Source: Prinsepia uniflora
Lineage: Eukaryota > Streptophyta > Magnoliopsida > Rosales > Rosaceae
Direction of reading: 5' to 3'
Assembly (NCBI GenBank): GCA_032719365.1
Contig: CM064875.1
Span: 15,735,816-15,799,815, forward strand
Length of the DNA stretch: 64,000 nt
Below the pieces are notes generated by a model. It was not told the origin of the DNA, made no database searches, and worked only from the letters and a program-made list of their open reading frames with translations. Numbering within the stretch: position 1 is the stretch's first letter; each line of letters opens with the position of its first letter. The translations under genes were made by a program, and so were the position numbers. Below are positions 1 through 12,397 of the stretch, piece after piece.

Positions 1-96
1 AAAAAATGCAAATGAACAGAAAGTGATGCTAAGACGATTTCGTTGGGCGGTACATAAGCAATATGTAATAGAAAGGATATCAGCGATAAGAATTAC
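1..96 (-). other. Start of the intron of the AP2/ERF gene (partial)
   Basis: AT-rich minus-strand sequence that follows the donor GTAATTC at 96-90. No acceptor or second exon is visible before the window ends. Assignment rests on the donor and on the known intron position in group V ERF genes. Confidence 0.7.
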
Positions 97-179
97 AATA
101 AAGGATGACGAATCTCGGAGACCCAGGAGCCCCAATGCCTCTGTCGGACACCTCGATATCGTTGTTGGGATCTTGCCAT
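97..179 (-). CDS. AP2/ERF transcription factor, first coding exon (ERF003/SHINE-like), partial
   Basis: The minus strand from an ATG at 179-177 encodes 27 codons plus two bases, then a GT donor at 96-95. The peptide carries YRGVRQRHWGSWVSEIR at residues 8-24, the start of an AP2/ERF DNA-binding domain: the YRG element, then the first beta strands that contact the GCC-box or related DNA in the nucleus. Group V ERFs (ERF003 and the SHINE/WIN clade) are known to have an intron just after the RHPLL stretch, and the reading frame here ends exactly there, in phase 2. The remaining AP2 domain and C-terminus must lie beyond the left edge. A TATA box 131 bp upstream supports this ATG. I favour an ERF003 orthologue from the MAR start and the RQRHWG context. 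Subgroup is inferred; AP2/ERF identity is near certain. This is the only host gene seen in the window. Confidence 0.9.
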
Positions 180-309
180 GGTGGTGGGGGTAGTGGTTAT
201 CGAAGAAAGGTGTGTCAAGGGGGCAAAGTGGTCTGCTTTGTATGTGTGAGTGAGTGATAGTAAGATTATCTGGGGAAGAGGAGGTGACTAGTGAGAAGGC
301 AAAGGGGGC

Positions 310-317
310 TTATATAA
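310..317 (-). promoter_or_regulatory. TATA box of the AP2/ERF gene
   Basis: TTATATAA lies 131 bp upstream of the ATG on the minus strand, so transcription would start near 280 and leave a 5' UTR of about 100 nt. The UTR is rich in C, T and A and contains a (CACT)-like stretch around 245-260. Position and sequence fit a plant core promoter. The start site itself is inferred. Confidence 0.7.
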
Positions 318-782
318 GCTTTCTTTTTTCCGGCCTTTGGGGGCATCTACTTAGAGCAATGGGGCCCTCTTGAGGGCTTTTCCTCCTCCACTTTTTTTTT
401 TGTTTAACTTTATCATTACAGGGTTGGAAAATTTTCAACCAAAAAGAGATCGGTGAATCTTACTTTATTAGTTCTACTACCAATAAGGGGCAAGAGGTTT
501 TCATATCATACAATCAACCCCGATTAATTACAGGATCATAATTGACAACTAACGCTACACTTTAGTAGTATTTGTATTTTTTCACTTGTAGGGGTGTGGT
601 CTGAGGTTCTTTTTTATGAAAGTGATTATGTGGAGTTTGATAAAAAAAAAAAAAAATTCTTTCCCTAAAATATCATTATACAAAAGTTTGGTGGAAATGT
701 AAGGTATCATGACATATCTATTATTTTTTTATATATAATCAAGAAGAAATCCATACCATTAATAAGGATGGTTGTATTCATA
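318..782. other. Upstream region of the AP2/ERF gene, no gene seen
   Basis: AT-rich intergenic DNA with short poly-T and poly-A runs (near 390-400 and 640-655). It is the presumed promoter of the AP2/ERF gene. No element end or coding stretch is evident. Confidence 0.6.
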
Positions 783-1565
783 GATGAAAATATCAATAAA
801 TGTAAATAAAATTTCGCCAAAATTTCGGTATTTTTGGCCGACGGCTCATAAGAAGGGTGAAGGAAATTCCCCGAAATATCGACATTTTTCTTCGTTTTAA
901 GTCCATGGATCTTCTTATTTCATTAAAACGATCGAGATATGGCCAAATTGAATGAAAATTGGATGTCAAAGATGACTGTTAAATGGTAGTGTGTATACTT
1001 TATATATTATTTGGTTGCTTATATTTTCAATTAGGCTTGCTTAGCCGAGTTGGTTGTGTTTATGAGCTTAAAACATGAGGGTCCAAGTTTGAACCCAATG
1101 GATGCAATGGTTGAGTTTTTTTTTCTCCGTTTTTTCCCAAATTTTTAACTATGATTGGCCTTTTTTCCAATTTTAAATATATTTACTCATTTTATAATTT
1201 TTCTTCCTTTGAATTTTTTTATGCATATTGTTATGTTTTTAATTATATTAATATTTAATTATAGTAATTCACTTCAATTTATGTTTATGTTTAAAATTTT
1301 ATATTATTAGTCATCGACATAACCCTATTGTATCATATTATTCTTCATATATGTATTATATCAAAGTCATTTTATAGTTGTTATTAGTCCTATATAACCA
1401 TCATTGGGTACTTAAATTTTTCCCGAAGTTTCATTCCAAATTTCCAACTTTTAGGCCTAATTTCCGTCATTTTTGTTGACGGTAAACGATATCTATATCG
1501 ATATTTGGGGCGAGATATCCGTAAATTTGACTAGCGATATATCTGTCGATATTGATATTTTCATC
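783..1565. mobile_element. MITE-like element with 16-bp terminal inverted repeats
   Basis: The left end GATGAAAATATCAATA (783-798) is repeated inverted at the right end, where ATTGATATTTTCATC occupies 1551-1565. The 783-bp interior is AT-rich and non-coding, with several CGATAT/TTTCGG-type segments. Flanks show only an imperfect similarity (GGTTGTATTCA left, GGTTGCATCCA right), so the target duplication, and with it the superfamily, is unresolved. No transposase is present, so it would be non-autonomous. The short frame at 1473-1724 is the right TIR region read through and is not treated as a gene. Confidence 0.6.
1042..1096 (+). repeat. tRNA-like internal promoter (A and B boxes), SINE-head-like
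   Basis: TAGCCGAGTTGG at 1042-1053 matches the pol III A-box consensus TRGCNNAGYNGG at every position. AGTTTGAACCC at 1086-1096 matches 8 of 11 positions of the B-box GGTTCGANTCC. Their starts are 44 bp apart, as in a real tRNA. No acceptor stem closes around them, so this is not a working tRNA gene. A tRNA-derived SINE head or tRNA relic inside the surrounding TIR element is the best reading. Confidence 0.5.
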
Positions 1566-2580
1566 ATTGGTTGCATCCAAATGTTTGGTGAGGATATACA
1601 CCATCCATTGAGAAGCTTCCTCGATCAAAATTTCATCATTCCATATAATATATCATCGAAATTCGATTTTGAGACCAAATGCTTACAAGTCAATGTTAGA
1701 ACCAACGAAATTAGACCCACTTAATTATGCCCAGCTGATTGAATATTGCTAACTAGCATGAATTGTGTAGCTTTTTTTGATTGTATTCTTTTTTCCAAGA
1801 TTATACTTTTTTTCTTTAGATTATACTGAATTTTTCGATTTTTTTTTAATGTTTTCAAGTTAATACAATATATTCTCTTGTGCTTCATATTATAATACTG
1901 AATTTTTGTTTTTAAAAAAAGACTAATCATCCATATTTTGTATTAAAAATCCTAGATTTTTTCATAAAAAATGAGAATATTTGAAGGGCTGTAAATTTAA
2001 AGATACATAATTAAAGTTGAGACATATATAAAATAAACAAGAATATATGATAACATATTAAGTCTAATTATGTCACTTCAAATAAACCTCCGAATAGTAA
2101 ACTATAACTCGTTCTTATTTTCATTTGGATACACTAGCTAACAAAGACTGAAAATGTTTTTAGTTAGGATGATTGTAGATCGATGATGCATGTTTAGAGG
2201 GGGGAATACATGGTTTTTTTTTTTGTTTGTTATTTTGTATGGATCGTTGTTGTTAGAGGACATGGGTACGTGGCTACATCATAGTTTCTCAAAACATGCC
2301 ACGATTCGCCATTGCAAGATGAACACAAACATACCCATGTTTTGATGGTATTTTCTTGCCCATGCTCTCTCTCTCTCTCTCTGGGGCTTGTAGCCTAGCA
2401 GCTACCTGTTATATTTGACCATTAAATTGTCTGTTATTATAGCACATACAGTCTATCACGAAAATATTTTGTATTATGGTCTTAATTACATGAGTCTTTA
2501 TCGTTTTATTAATTAATTAATTAATATTGTAATCCATATATACAGCGGTGGAGCTAGCGTGCAATTAATTTATTAATATT
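1566..2580. other. AT-rich intergenic DNA, no gene seen
   Basis: Contains a (CT)9 microsatellite at 2365-2382 and a TTAA-rich run at about 2505-2526. No ORF or element end could be supported. The border with the next element at 2580/2581 is where similarity to the sequence at 32303 begins. Confidence 0.6.
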
Positions 2581-2856
2581 GATTTCTTATATATAAGCCT
2601 TCCTTCATCAGACAAGTCTCACACTCGCTCGGGACTAGAGCTTTCATCCCTCTTTACATTTTAATCTTTTCTAAGATTACATTCTAGTCTTCCTCTAAGG
2701 CTCAAGGTTTAATGTAATATGTACAAACACTATATTATTAATGAGAAGAGTACACTAGTGTGAAAGTAGCCTAATTCAAGTGAACTACTTACATCTCGTG
2801 TTCCTTGTAAGTGTTAAGTTTTCACAAACATGTTAGGTCCATTTTCAGATCAAGCA
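2581..2856 (+). mobile_element. 5' LTR fragment of a Ty3/gypsy-like element (R-U5 part)
   Basis: This stretch aligns by eye with 32303-32586: both start GATTTCTTAT, have a TATA-like motif (TATATAAGCC here), then the shared landmarks CACACTC, CTAGTCTTCC, ACACTATATTATTAATGA and TACATCTCGTGTTC, and end GATCAA(G/A)CA. Downstream, ATTGGTGTCGTTTATGGG at 2857-2874 looks like a degraded form of the ATTGGCGCCGTCTGTGGG leader found after the LTR in many plant gypsy (Tat-like) elements. The upstream U3 part is missing, so this LTR is truncated on its left. Confidence 0.6.
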
Positions 2857-5815
2857 ATTGGTGTCGTTTATGGGAAGATAGCTAAAATCCATGTCAGTCT
2901 CCCTTTCTTCACTCTCCCTCTGAAACCTACACCACTCAAGAACACCGAGCATTCGCTAACCACCCACGCAGATAAGCTTTTCTACTTGCTTATTCAATTT
3001 ATCAATTCATCGTCATTTAATTGGTCGGATCAGGGAACTTCGTCAAAAAAACCTACAGATCTACTCATTCATTGAAGGAGCCAAGGTGAATCAGCCCCTA
3101 TGATTATACATAAATAATACACATAGCCCAAGATCATTTGGAGCCTATTTCTTATCGCCAATTCTTATCAATTGGCGACCCTAGCTACACATATGACCGG
3201 CCCATATCAGCACCATCAAAGCCGAAGTTCGCATCTGGCATGTTAGTGTTCCCTATCCCTGGTCACCATAATTTCTAGCCGGTAAAATCCCAACTAAACG
3301 ACAGGATGATATCGCCATATCATGCCAACGACTCACCACTGGTCGTCTAGGCCATCGCCAGTCGACAGGGCCACCGTGCATCCAAGAAAGAACTATTGAC
3401 ACGACTGATTGGTCGTACCATATGACATCTTCACTCCATCGGTCTCACTACCAAAATCCTCTCATCTCTCCCATTCAATCTCTCATTAGAGGCAGCCAAA
3501 AACAGAAAATGGGGGAAAGAAGAAATAATTGTACAATTGTAGACCAATTATTTACATACATATAAATTTATCCACCTTTTGGGAGCAGATCATCGAAGTA
3601 AACAAGTTCTCATACAAGAAGATTAATGAGAAGAAACACAGAGAAAGAAACAACAAAATCAAACATCTATTATGTAGGAAACCTATATCCTTATCTAGGG
3701 AAGGCTCGCATGACGATGCCGATCGGTCGTCACCCATCTCCGAGCAGATCAGTCACACATTTTAAACGACCAACCCGGTCGATAGACATCCACCATCGAG
3801 GTTCCGATCGGCAGTATACATCTCCTTAGGGAGGCATCTTCAACATAAATCTCAAAGAGGAAAAAATATTCAGAGAAAGAAGGCCCGAGCAGATCATCCA
3901 AATAAATAAAAGAAAAGGGGAGGAAGGGGAAATTAAGAGTTCTTGGTGGATTACAAATCTAAAAACAAATTAGGCCGAAGGCTTGGCTCCAATCAACAAT
4001 ATGGGTAAGCTCTTTTATCTTCGCCGTTGCCATGAAACATTATCATCTCCTTCTCGAAAGGCATTAGCAGGTCAAGCCACTGATGCCTTATGCCGAGCCA
4101 GCCTCCAACTCTATCAAACGCCATCCTCTGCCTCTTCACATCTCGATGATTACCAACACTCCGATTAAGCAAGCAGAAAGGAGGCACGAATTAAACCCAC
4201 TGGGTTGGACCTTATCCAATCCACAATCCCTATCGATCCTTGGAAGCCTGGTTTCCCTATGATTGATAACGACCGACCGAGTAAGTTCAACAATGTTTGG
4301 CTACCTTCGTGCTGAGTCGCCAATTCACAAACTCTGTGACCTAGGACTCGAGGATACTGGGCCAGTCTCCCATCGACCCAACGGTGTCTAGAGAAGACAC
4401 TAATCGACCTGTGCAATCAGAAATTTCTCCAGCCGATCCAGAGTAGCAGGCGAATCTCCAACCCGTGACCCAACGACCCGCCAAGTAGACCAACACTGAA
4501 GATCCACCAGGTCGAATAAAATCGATCCACCAATAGCCAATCGACCCGCCAAGCACCACATCATTGTCTTCTCACCTCATGTGGTAACCTCTGCTTGTTC
4601 ACATCCTACGACGACCACATTAAAGCTTTACCGGTCGGGAGGATTCCTACCGGCTCAACTGCGATCAAACCAGGCACCCTCTACCGTGAAAGTGCCGAGG
4701 TGTCTCCATTGACTGCGAGATGGGAGACCAATCTCCACCAACTCACTCATCACAAGCACCGTCACATCAGTTTGCCATTAACACCTAGTCGAACTGGCCG
4801 TACTCTGCATCGATGCGGATGTTAGAGATGATAGAGAGAAAAATATTGGAGAACCTGGAAAACCTATCAGAAGCCATCACAACCTGATGAAGATAAGCCT
4901 TCCTTCTCATTAATTTATTTACTCCCATCTACTTGGCTAAAATATTTTTAAAAGAAAAAAAAAAAACAAAGCAATTGGGCTGGACAACCCAGCAGCCTTG
5001 AATTAAAGCCAATTAAATTGAGATGCTTCAACCTTTTAGTTTGACCCACAATAGCTACCTACATTTGGGCTGAACTCTATATTTGGACTAAGCCAATATG
5101 ATCCAATATGACGCACATATTATACCTTCCTATCAACAGGACAAGCCCACATACATTTTTCTTTTGGAGGCTCATTTCAGTCCATAAACTCAATTTCATT
5201 ATGACACCAATTACTATTAGGCCTTTAATGTACTTTCACTAGACCAAATCACTTTTGATTAATGACAAAGGATGGGAACACGAGGAAATCATGGGCTATC
5301 ATCTACCATGAGTCATTCATGCTGATCAACAACATGATGGAAAACAAGTTCTTTTCCCTCGATGAGCTTGATATAAGGATCATACCAGCCTTACCACACC
5401 CAAACCATGGAACCTCTTGATCGGTGAAGTATCAAGATTCAACAATGGAGGACTAGGGGACTCGGGGACTCTACTTCTCCCCTCTCAAATCTCAACCAAA
5501 TATTCACAACCCCGGTACCACCTCCATTCTACCGAGGCAATGAGTGACATCCAACTTGGCACCCCTAGGGGCCGACTGTTCTTCATATAGTTACTTTCTA
5601 CCATTTATGCTCCTCGAAAAATTTTGTCACCGGTATGAGCTCATTATCACATGCCCCACGACAACCATTCAATTCATGCAGAGTCACATATCACACCTCA
5701 TGGCAAGACTTCACTTGATAGGCAACACTTTATAATCCATGAATCATATCATGAAACACCATGCACCATTATACTCACATCATTGTCCATCACACATGAC
5801 CATCATACATATCAG
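2857..5815 (+). mobile_element. Non-coding interior of the gypsy-like element
   Basis: Lies between the truncated 5' LTR and the minisatellite plus 3' LTR. It is richer in G+C than its flanks around 3180-4850, with scattered CGACC/GGTCG words, but no frame gives a recognisable gag, protease, RT or integrase; the longest ORFs are under 85 codons and overlap in conflicting frames. It is either a heavily decayed internal region or a non-autonomous derivative. Placement is by context, not by domain similarity. Confidence 0.45.
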
Positions 5816-6737
5816 ACACATTACTCACTTCCTCAGGGAAGCATGCTCCGGTTAGCAAAATGCTATCAGTAGCTACTGATCAGACGCATTACCCACTTTC
5901 TTAGGCAAGCATGCTATGATTGAAAAACTCTATCAGTAACTAACAATTAGACGCATTTCTCACTTCTTCAGGGAACCATGCTTTAATCGGCAAATGCTAT
6001 CAGTAGCTGCCGATCAGACACACTGCTCATTTCCTTAGGAATGTGTTATCCTATCTGCACACGCAATCAGTAACTACCGATCAGACGCATCACTCACTTC
6101 CTTAGGGAAGCATGCTCCAATTAGTAAACGTTATCAGTGGCTATCGATCATACGCATTACTCACTTCCTCATGGAAGCATGCTCTGATTAGTAAATGCTA
6201 TCAGTAGCCGTCGATCAGACGCATTACACATTTCCTTAGGGAAGCATACTCTAATAAGAAAAAGCTATTAGTAGCTACCGATCAGACACACTACTCACTT
6301 TCTTAGGAAAATGTGGTCCAATCAGCACACGCTATCAGTAGCTACCGATTGCATGCATTACTCACTTCCTCAAGGAGGTATGCTCTAATCGGAAAACGCT
6401 ATTAGTAGCTACCGATAAGATGCATTACTCACTTTCTCAGGGAAGCATGCTTTGATCGATAAACGCTATCAGTAACTACTGATCAAATACATTACTCACT
6501 TCCTCAAGGAAGCATACTCCAATTGGAAAATACTATCAGCAGCTACTAATTGGACGCATTACTCATTTTCTCAAAGACGCATGCTCCAATCGACAAAAGC
6601 TATTTGTAGCTACTAATTAGACGCATTACTCACTTCTTCAAGGAAGCATGCTCTGATCGGTAAACAATATAAGTAATTACCGATCGAGCGCATTACTCAA
6701 CTTCCTCATGAAAACATGCTCGGATTGGCAATCAGAC
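5816..6737. repeat. Minisatellite, 67-bp unit, about 13.8 copies
   Basis: Units begin ACGCATTACTCACTTCCTC, continue with GGAAGCATGCTC and end near TATCAGTAGCTACCGATCAG. Unit starts recur every 67 bp with few indels, from 5816 to a partial last unit near 6737. Copies differ by scattered substitutions, so the array is old. Most units carry a palindrome centred on AGCT; unit 1 has a perfect 16-bp form at 5865-5880. It sits just upstream of the 3' LTR of the gypsy-like element. Confidence 0.9.
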
Positions 6738-6863
6738 CCATTGGGAACGATCAAAAGCATTATTTGAGGTACCTTCCCAGATTCATACTCCAATTAGGAA
6801 GTAGGCACATTACAATCTAGTGCAAATCTATCAGGCCAAGGTACACTTCCTCACTTAAGGATT

Positions 6864-6879
6864 CGGGGGACTAGGGGGC
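6864..6879 (+). other. Polypurine-tract-like site of the gypsy-like element
   Basis: GGGGGACTAGGGGGCA lies immediately before the sequence taken as the 3' LTR start. G-rich tracts of this kind before the 3' LTR are usual in plant gypsy elements. The exact LTR start (about 6880) is uncertain because the 5' LTR lacks this part. Confidence 0.45.
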
Positions 6880-6966
6880 ATACCTCTCTGGTCGGTCGAC
6901 ACATATCGACTTGATTTACAAGTCCTTGACCGAGGAAATCCACCTCAGTGAACGAATCATGAAACT

Positions 6967-7019
6967 TATATATATATATACCATATATATATACCATATA
7001 TATATATATATACCATATC
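6967..7019. repeat. Compound (AT)n / ACCATAT microsatellite
   Basis: Alternating AT runs broken by ACCATAT, inside the U3 part of the gypsy-like 3' LTR. Confidence 0.9.
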
Positions 7020-10000
7020 AGTCGACTAGGACTAAGACCAAGACTATCATCAAAGCTCATTAAGGCCCATGTACAATGCCCATCATTGTGGCCCATGACC
7101 TAAACCTAGGTTAACAGGACCCCACCCAAAAACACTAGAATAGACACTCGGGTCTTGATCCGATTTTACAGAAACCCCGCCAGACAAGGGATACACCTAA
7201 GGTCCTCTAGTTCATGCCTCCGTCTTCTGAGCCTCAATTTCCGAAACACCTTCCAAAACCATAGGAAAAAACCAACATTCCAACATTATCACCTTTAAAA
7301 TCAAATTTCATACCAAAACCCAAAACCACATTCGAATCGGGAATCAAAACAGAGTTTACAAAACTCCTCAAAAAACGTGTAATACAACATTAATAAAATA
7401 TTCATAAATAGCCAAAAATATGATAAAATCCCCATCACTTCAATATCACCAAAATCACATAAAAACACATATAATTCATGCAAGTATGCATGAATAAAAG
7501 TTTAGGGAAAGAAAGTCCACCCATATACTGTCCGTATCGTCGAATTCCACTTTGCACGTGTTTCCATAATTTCTAGGAATATCATTTCCTGCCAAAATTC
7601 ACATCAAAATGTCAATAACTATCTCAAATAACTTTTTATTTTAATCCCATAATTTTCAGGATTTTAAACGTATTTAAAATGAACCCTAAACATTTGGACG
7701 CTCAAAACTACTCCTAAATGGTGTCTGATCGACTCGAAAATTATACCGTTGGATTCATAACATCAAATACTCAAACTTTCGTATTGCATGTAAATCAGGA
7801 ACACGTACCATGTGCCCCCCCCCCTCCCCCCCAAAATTGGATGCGTGTAACGCCCCGGAAATTCGGAAAATGTAATATTGTAAAATAATGAATAAAATGA
7901 CGTTTTTACCCTTGTGATTCGTATGGTCAATTTGTTGACTTTTTGATTGGGGGTCGAACGGACGTTGAGTGATGACCGTGACGTAGTTCGGGACGTCACG
8001 AGTGCATAGACAGGTGGCACGTCCTATTCGGACGAACAGGGTGAAAGTTATGACGTGCGGAAGTCCAGGGGCATTATCGTAATTTGGACGACTAGGGGGA
8101 AAAAGTTGACTTTTTGTTTGACAATTGATATTCACATGACTTGAATACCGTTATGTTCGTCTCGAAGCCTCGAGTACAACGACAGGCGGCACGCGTGAAA
8201 CGGATATCGGATGACCGAGTTACGGGTCACAGAAGATGAGGGGCAATTTGGTAAATTGTCAACTGAGGGGCAATTTGGTCTTTTCACCACGAGTTACTAT
8301 AGCAACCGTGGGGAGACAGTTGCTGCACCGCCGTGTGTGGTGGTTTTGCACGATCCAATTGTTTAAACCGTAGTGGACTGAACGGTGGGAATTGTTTATG
8401 TGATTTGAGGTATTGGAAGTAGCCCATCGTGGCTTGAACAGAGCTTCAGTGCACGGGTAGTTTTAAAAATGGCCACGGGCTCTGTGTGCGGGAAACATTT
8501 TCCAGAGAGATTCAGTTGATTCCCACGGGTTTTCTTCCATTCTGAGGGGTTTAGCTGAGTGTCACTGAGTCTGGGAACTCATTTCGATCACTTGGGTAGT
8601 CTGAGAGAGAGTTGAGTGAGAGGTCTGAGACGGGGAAGAAAAAAAAACAGAAATGGAGGGAAATTCAAAGGTTGGGTTTTGAGGTGAGTTGAACCAAACT
8701 GAGGGTGGAATTAGTCTTCTGGGATCCTTGCTAACACGACCGTGCAAGAATTGAAGATGAATGATCACGGTTTGCCCAGGAACCTGAGTTCCAGTTTCAT
8801 AGAAAATACAGTGCTGAGGACGACAACTTCCAGGTTAGTTTGGGGTCAATTGATTGGATTTTTTGGTTCTTCTAGGTCCCCTTAAGCTACTGGTGAAGTT
8901 AATTTGAGAACGGAACCGTGTAGGGTGAGTTCCAGAAGTCGACCAGTTCGATTGTTCGAGTCTGGGTTGGATCGATTTAGGGACAGTCGAGGTTAATCAT
9001 CAATACAGACCTAAAATTAATGGATTAGTGGAGAAGTTAGGATAAAAAAAACGAGAGGAATTGATTGAGAATTGAGCTTGAGCTGGTCGGGTTGAGTCGC
9101 GGGTAATAGACCCGTTTAACAGGTTATTCGGGTGAGGGAGAAGACACTGTAGCAGGCGCGTGGCCTTCACGCGCAGCCACTTTGGGCGGCGCGTGACGGC
9201 GCGTGTGAGGTCTTTTCCGATCACGGTCAACTGAGGTTTTCTTCCTTTTAATGTTTTTAACATTTTACCTTTAGGATTCGAGTTGTTCGGGAGTCGTTCG
9301 GGATAATTTCGGGAGTTCGGAAGTTTAGGTCCTTAGGTTTAATTACGCGGAAAAATCCGGAAAAATTAGGGAAAATATTACGAGTTATTTGAGGATGATT
9401 GTAACCCTCCTTGTACGTTTTTACAGGCCCGAAAATTTCCGAAGCTACTGAAGAGCGCACGGGGCGCGATTGACGCGTTGACAGGACCCAATCCCCCGGG
9501 GATTAGTGCGGGATGACCCTGCTCCCGTCTGACATGAAGTGTCAGACAAGGGATATTTCTGACCTTTGCCCTCCCGGGCTATCAGAGTACGCCAGGATCC
9601 GGAGGAGGTATGTGATACCTCGATCTCTGCTACAGTCCACACCGTATCCAACCTGAAGGGTATTAAAAACAGAAAGACTGTGAGTGGACAAAAATAAAGA
9701 ATTTATAAAAACATTTCATCAAAGACCTTTATACCCTCCACTAAAAAGCATGCATGCATAGTAAAACCATTTATCCAAACACATATGTTAAAACATCCAC
9801 AATTAGAGTCTCAGCCCCAAAATTCTGTAAATACAAGTTATACGGGCTCCTGCCCAAAACTATTTACAGAAAACCATAACACAGTGAACATATGAGGGAT
9901 CTCAGCCCAAAACCATTTATCATCATAAAACATAATTTCCCAAACCAATTTAAATAATGTTTATCCCTTATATTCATATCCAGAACCTGTCACGGTAAAA

Positions 10001-10267
10001 TAGAGCTACACGTGTGCTAACCGGGGTCTCAAACCCAAGTCTCTCTAGGGTCCACCCAGGTCAATGTCCGTAGATCAATGACCCTCCCTGGAGGTAACGA
10101 ACCATGCCCATCCTGAGAGTAAGGAACCCAACTAGGGGGCGACTCCACTCAGTCAGTGCTCCGTGACTACTCCGGGGTCCACCCAGGCCAACGACCCTCC
10201 CCGGAGGAGACAATCATATATAAAGGATGGAATATGAAAAACCTTTTGAAATCATTCTTTAAATCTT

Positions 10268-10545
10268 TCCAGGATTCATGCCCGGCCCCCACAAGTCGTC
10301 ATGAACCATAAAATCCTTTCATGGGTTCATGCCGGTTCCTATAAACCGTCATGACCCGTAAATCCATTTCAGGGGTTCATACCGGTTCCCATAAACCGTC
10401 ATGACCCGTAAAAACCATTTGTAATACGTAACTGGGCCCTAGGCCCGAATCCACATACAAACTGGACCTCAAGTCCGATTCGTAAACCAACTGGGCCTCC
10501 GGCCCGACTCCGTAAATCAAATGGGTCTCGAACCCGAGTTTACCT
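10268..10545. repeat. Array of small hairpins (FE1 3' LTR)
   Basis: Three tandem units around CCGGTT...AACCG flanked by CATG arms (about 10275-10400), then four units about 35-40 bp apart with 5-nt loops: GGGC/GCCC, GGAC/GTCC, GGGC/GCCC and GGGT/ACCC. The arms change together, so pairing is kept while sequence differs. Confidence 0.8.
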
Positions 10546-11851
10546 TTTCAAATCCAAAACCATTTCATGAAATCATATCCAAAACCCCAGGTATGGAAAA
10601 TCAGTGTAAAACTGAAAAATCACGATTTACGTGCAAGCACGTAAATCGCCTCGAAATACGTGAAACCATATAATTCACAAATATCCAAATCAACATTATC
10701 AAATCAAATTCATTATCCTTTTGGAAATCCAAAACCATTTCATTTAGACCAATAAAGACCTACAGCCCCGTATAGGGCCGAAACCTCGAAATACGTGCCT
10801 ATACGTAACCGCACATCCAAATGCACTCATGGCATCACAAACAAGTATTTAAAACATATAATAAACATTTATGCATGCACCAATTTAGAAAACAAGGTCC
10901 ACTCACAGACCGTCCGAGCTGCCGCCTCGATTTGCGTGTCATTCGGCTCCCCGAGCCGATCACCATTATCGGGACTCACAAACCTGTCCAAATTTTAATA
11001 GAAGGTTAATAACTACTTAATTAACCTCCCATCAAAGCCCCGTAATTTTCCCGAACTTTTAACTATTTTTAAGCCTACCCTAAACCTTCCGACACCCCGA
11101 AAACTATCGAAACGATGTCCGATTGACACGAGACCAGTCCCAAAATCTTCGTTACATCGAATAGAAGATTTTCTGTGTTGAACACTTTCCCAAATTATGG
11201 CCCACGCATCCTCACGAGCCACTAGAAAGTCGAAAACACTGTTCATCGGCACTAACCTCCAACAAACCGGTTTTACTGTTCATGGCCGGTTCACTTGGTT
11301 TGGCCGGTCCAACTGGACCGGCGTGACCGGTTCACAACCCTAGACACCCCATTTTTCATCCTAGTTCTTCCTTTTTGGTTCCTTTCATCCTATTTTGGTG
11401 TTTTCTATCCATTCCAATCCTTAAAACAACCTAAAAACCACCTAAACCCATGGTTCGATTTTGAACCAAACGGTTCAAAGTTCCCAAAACTCTCCCATGG
11501 CTGTCCAGCCATCCCAAGCTTCCTTAAACCTTCCTAACATGTCCCTAGCAACCTAACGGACTCATTAAAACCATTAAAAACCAACCATAACAACAAAAAT
11601 GGAAAAATGGGTCAAAATGGACTAACCGTGAACCTCACGGGTTCTTCCTCCTCTCGCCGCCGTGGACGGCAGTTCTGGACGCCCAGCAACCTCCTCAGCC
11701 TACCTGGTCCTCTGCCTGGTCATGGGTGAAGAGTGGATGGGTTTTGGGTTGCACGGATGGGAGGAAAATGGGTGAGATCGGGTGGGTGTTTTGTGTGTGT
11801 TTGAAATGGAGAAAGGAAATGCACGGTGCATGAAGGAAAAGGAATGGCCTG

Positions 11852-11879
11852 TGGATGGGTGACACTTGTCACTCATCCA
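11852..11879. repeat. Conserved LTR palindrome (FE1 3' LTR copy)
   Basis: Arms TGGATGGGTGACA and TGTCACTCATCCA with a CT spacer. Confidence 0.85.
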
Positions 11880-12397
11880 TAGGGTAGGAACTAAATATCT
11901 GGGCCCCACTAAAGTCCAATAGTTAACTCATTTCGTAATTCGTGCAATAGTGCATTTGAACTTCCGTGAACCGTAACTTCGTCGTCGAACGTCTGAATTC
12001 GATGTGCCGCCTGTCTACGGATTCGTATCGTCCTTATCTACGTAATAGTCCTCGGCCCTCGGCCATCGGACATTCCGGTCAAAAAGTCAACATTTGACTC
12101 CTCTTTAACCAAAATTGCCAAAATGCCCCTAAACTTCCGAACGTCATAACTTCCTCCTCGAAAGTCGGAATTGAACGTGCCACCTGTCTATGAACTCGTG
12201 ACGTCACGAACTGCGTCACGGTCATCGTTCAAAGTCCATTTGACCGCCCGATTGAAAATTCAATGTTTTGCCACGACTAGGGACAAAACAGTCATTTCAC
12301 ATCGTTAGTCCGATTTCGCTCTACTAATCACGGATTAACCTCACTAATCGTGATTAGTCACTAATCTAATCATGGAATTTGGGACGGGTCGTTACAA

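Larger units (their letters stand above)
9479..12396 (-). mobile_element. FE1 3' LTR, 2918 bp
   Basis: Plus-strand ends are TGACAGGACCC and GGGTCGTTACA. It contains, in plus coordinates, the terminal hairpin (about 9490-9510), an exon-3-like block (9580-9652), the hairpin array (10268-10545), RY motif GCATGCA (about 10873), the 77-nt exon-like module (10907-10983), and the palindrome at 11852-11879. It aligns along its full length with 15534-15645 plus 21175-23985. Confidence 0.9.

Noticed and set aside
1473..1724. 83-codon ORF in the left flank
   Set aside because: It spans the right TIR of the MITE-like element and adjoining host DNA, has an Ile/Asp-rich composition from CGATAT repeats, and no domain.
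5816..6737. CRISPR-like array of regularly spaced repeats
   Set aside because: The whole 67-bp unit repeats with similar divergence throughout. There are no unique spacers, and the context is a plant retroelement.
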